This document shows, one piece after another, positions 62,187 to 64,000 of a DNA stretch of 64,000 nt. Made by a program: the position numbers and the translations under genes. How positions within the stretch are numbered: the stretch's first letter is position 1; the number at the start of each line of letters is the position of its first letter. Source of the DNA: Maritimibacter sp. (GTDB lineage: Bacteria > Pseudomonadota > Alphaproteobacteria > Rhodobacterales > Rhodobacteraceae); assembly GCA_017792445.1 (NCBI GenBank), contig CP051232.1, positions 248,001 through 312,000 of the forward strand, written 5' to 3'. Below the pieces are notes generated by a model that saw only the letters and a list, made by a program, of their open reading frames with translations, did no database searches and had not been told where the DNA came from.

Positions 62187-63790
62187 TCCGGCACTCCTCC
62201 GGCGGCAAGGTCCAGCGCATCGCGCACCGCCGCTGCGGTCGCCACGCGCCAGCGGGCGGCGATGTGGGTATCGGGCCGGACGAGGTAGGCGCTGTTCGGC
62301 CCCATCTCGAGCGTGCGAGCGGCATCCGTCTCTGGCGCAAGCGCCACGACGGTCAGATCCGGCCGATCCAGCGCCCCGGCCAGACCCGCGTCAGTTGTGA
62401 TCAGGGTAAAGCCCGGGCCCAGCCTATCGGACAAGAACCCGTCGCCGACACGCGCCTCTGGCAAGACAGCGCCGGGCGCCGCACCCGCGCCGAAGGTGGG
62501 GTCGTCGGGTGCGACGATGGGACTGTCCACATAGGTGTAAGGCGTCATCTGGCGCGGGTTGGCCAGTTCACCGGCCCATGCATGCCGAAGCGACAGGTTC
62601 AGCGCGGCGTCCCGCATCAGTTGCCAGCCCGCCGTCGGAGGCGTCATGAAGCGCGCGGATTTCGAGGCGTTTGCGAAGACGTCCAGCGTCGCCCCGCGCC
62701 GCTCGGGCGAATAGCTGTCCAGCAGCGCCGCGCCCGCGGCCCCCTTCAGCACGCGCGCCAGTTTCCACGCGATATTGTCCGCGTCGGCGATGCCGTTATT
62801 CAGCCCGCGGACCCCGAAGATCGGCACGATGTGGGCGCTGTCGCCGATGAAGAACACGCGCCCGTCCCGGTAGTCGTCCAGCGCCAGCGTGTTGGCCGAG
62901 TAGATGCTCCACCATTCCAGGTCCCATGCGCCATCATAGCCAAGTTCCTGCAACACGGCAGCGACTGAGGCGCGCACGTTTTCCTCGCGGATCGCCTCGG
63001 CCTCGTCCTCGCCGTCGCGCAACTGGTAGTCGATGCGCCAGATGTCGTCGGGCTGCTTATGAACAAGGATCGTACCGCCGCGCCGGCAATCGGGGTCGAA
63101 CAGCGCGCGCCGGATCGTGGGATAGTCGTGCGCCATCTTCAGGTCGGCGATGACATACCGCCCCTCGTAATTCTCGCCCTTAAGACGCTTGCCCCGCATG
63201 GTCCGCACCGCGCTGCGGGCTCCGTCCGCCGCGAGGCACCAGTCGGCGGTCAGGTCGTAGGCGCCCAGCGGATCGCGCACCGATACGCGCACCCCGTCGC
63301 CGGTATCCGCGACCGCGGTCACCGCGCTTTGCCACCGCGCGTCGATCAACGGCTCGCGGGCGATGGCGTCCCACAGGAATTGTTCGATGTACTGTTGTTC
63401 AAGGTTGTACATCGGCCGGTATTTCTCGTCCGGGCCGTCAGGCATGTGAAATTCAAGGATTTGTCGGCCCCGGTAAAAGCTGCGCCCGGTCGTCCAGCCC
63501 AGCGACTTTCCAAGGAACGGCGCAAGCACGCCAAGCCTGTCCAGAATGCGGTAGCTTTGGCGCGCCACGCAGATCGCGCGGCTGCCGTCATTGAACGTCG
63601 CCTTCGCGTCGAACAGGACCGAGCGGATCCCTTCGCGCGCCAGCCCCAAAGCCGCGACCATGCCCACCGGCCCGGCCCCGACGATCGCGACCGGGCGGTG
63701 TACGGTCAGCGATGCGCGGTCCGCTGGCGGATCGAAATGCGGATAGCGGAAATACAGCGACTCCGTTTCGGCGCGTCCGGCTGGTCTCAT
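62183..63790 (-). CDS. FAD-dependent aromatic monooxygenase (MhpA/PheA-like)
   Basis: 535-residue flavoprotein monooxygenase like 3-(3-hydroxyphenyl)propionate hydroxylase. The FAD motif is PVAIVGAGPVGMVAALGLA (about 33-51), the second motif is WCLAADGARSAVR, and the GD motif is VFFIGDSAHIVPIFGVRGLN. It keeps the C-terminal thioredoxin-like domain. ATG 63790 starts with an extra 32-residue N-terminus (MRPAGRAETESLYFRYPHFD), seen in some relatives. It is divergent from a regulator gene of which only the start is in the window. Substrate unknown, an aromatic hydroxylation. Confidence 0.88.
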   Translation of the reverse strand: MRPAGRAETESLYFRYPHFDPPADRASLTVHRPVAIVGAGPVGMVAALGLAREGIRSVLFDAKATFNDGSRAICVARQSYRILDRLGVLAPFLGKSLGWTTGRSFYRGRQILEFHMPDGPDEKYRPMYNLEQQYIEQFLWDAIAREPLIDARWQSAVTAVADTGDGVRVSVRDPLGAYDLTADWCLAADGARSAVRTMRGKRLKGENYEGRYVIADLKMAHDYPTIRRALFDPDCRRGGTILVHKQPDDIWRIDYQLRDGEDEAEAIREENVRASVAAVLQELGYDGAWDLEWWSIYSANTLALDDYRDGRVFFIGDSAHIVPIFGVRGLNNGIADADNIAWKLARVLKGAAGAALLDSYSPERRGATLDVFANASKSARFMTPPTAGWQLMRDAALNLSLRHAWAGELANPRQMTPYTYVDSPIVAPDDPTFGAGAAPGAVLPEARVGDGFLSDRLGPGFTLITTDAGLAGALDRPDLTVVALAPETDAARTLEMGPNSAYLVRPDTHIAARWRVATAAAVRDALDLAAGGVPE

Positions 63791-63861
63791 GATGGCTCCT
63801 CTCCTTTGACCGATGGTTTAGGAAATCGGCCGCCCCCTGTCTGTCCCCCTTCGGGAGGGAC

Positions 63862-64000
63862 ATGCTACGAAACCCCATGGCCAGCCTCGCGTATCAGATC
63901 GACGCCTGCCTTGCGCAGCTTGGGACCGAGAGGTTTCCGCAGGCGTTCTGCGACCTCGTCGAAGCGATGGAGGTCGATCAGATCATGGTCTTCTCGCTGC
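63862..64000 (+). CDS. probable LuxR-type transcriptional regulator (N-terminus only)
   Basis: The first 46 codons of a protein, cut by the window edge. The sequence (MLRNPMASLAYQIDACLAQL... with CDLVEAMEVDQIMVFSL) resembles the start of helix-turn-helix regulators with a sensory N-domain. GGGAGG lies very close to ATG 63862 (3-nt gap), and an in-frame ATG at 63877 is 17 nt from it, so the start is uncertain. It is divergent from the monooxygenase gene and may regulate it. The DNA-binding domain is not visible here, so the family is a guess. Confidence 0.45.
   Translation, partial: MLRNPMASLAYQIDACLAQLGTERFPQAFCDLVEAMEVDQIMVFSL

Noticed and set aside
1-64000. Insertion sequences, prophage or integrated island
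   Set aside because: No transposase, integrase, tRNA or direct-repeat attachment sites were seen, and gene content and composition are even throughout.

Overview
The window is a GC-rich, gene-dense stretch of chromosome, most likely from a member of the Rhodobacteraceae (Alphaproteobacteria). The evidence is the pcm-tolC-(PopZ-like) gene order, an M23 endopeptidase overlapping a bactofilin, a probable Irr-type operator in front of bacterioferritin, a 109-residue protein of a type I know from this group, and short GC-rich dispersed hairpin repeats behind stop codons. No rRNA, tRNA, CRISPR array, insertion sequence, integrase or prophage gene was seen. Almost all of the DNA is coding, and many neighbouring genes share ATGA/GTGA start-stop overlaps.

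Layout. 1-9.3 kb: the 3' part of an AlkD-like repair gene, lpdA, two tandem paralogous small membrane proteins, a DUF924 protein, an MFS transporter, queA and a giant AsmA-like envelope protein. 9.4-16.9 kb: a Bcp peroxiredoxin, the M23 peptidase-bactofilin pair, a 14-helix MFS exporter, a DUF2189 membrane protein, an amidase and prfB. 17-21.6 kb: a periplasmic CxxC protein, an arylamine N-acetyltransferase, a DsbA-like oxidoreductase, an M48 metalloprotease and an aminotransferase. 21.8-28.9 kb: an AmiC-type amidase, a methyltransferase, PBP1A and a large MscS channel. 29-38.3 kb: two PLP enzymes, a small membrane protein, a Cys phosphatase coupled to an ABC exporter, a Tat-exported intradiol-like protein in frame with a ferric-reductase-like membrane protein, a glycosyltransferase, YgfZ, a fructosamine-kinase-like protein and EF-P. 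38.5-47.9 kb: the small conserved protein, cobQ, a very acidic PopZ-like scaffold, tolC, pcm and a chemoreceptor. 48-54.9 kb: a LacI repressor divergent from a sugar operon (isomerase, dehydrogenase, ABC ATPase, permease, binding protein). 54.9-59.2 kb: an amidohydrolase and a LysR regulator divergent from DoxX, DODA dioxygenase and glutathionyl-hydroquinone reductase. 59.2-59.7 kb: a noncoding array of palindromic G-rich repeats. 59.8-64 kb: a Bfd-like ferredoxin, bacterioferritin, waaA, a 59-codon gene coupled to an FAD monooxygenase, and the start of a probable LuxR-type regulator.

Several units make sense together. The envelope genes (AsmA-like protein, M23-bactofilin, AmiC, PBP1A, WaaA, M48 protease) suggest cell-wall and outer-membrane upkeep. 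The LacI unit reads as one regulated pathway: uptake, oxidation and isomerisation of a carbohydrate, with a possible lactonase next door. The LysR unit reads as a quinone or catechol detoxification module. Bfd and Bfr form an iron store and release pair with an iron-responsive site in front of bfr.

The observations most worth a second look are the enlarged PopZ-like protein identified by end motifs and synteny, the G-quadruplex-capable repeat array, the paired LacI-type operators 32 bp apart, the Irr-like box, the dispersed hairpin repeat with a compensatory base change, the in-frame TGA between two membrane or redox genes, and a long structured leader upstream of pcm.
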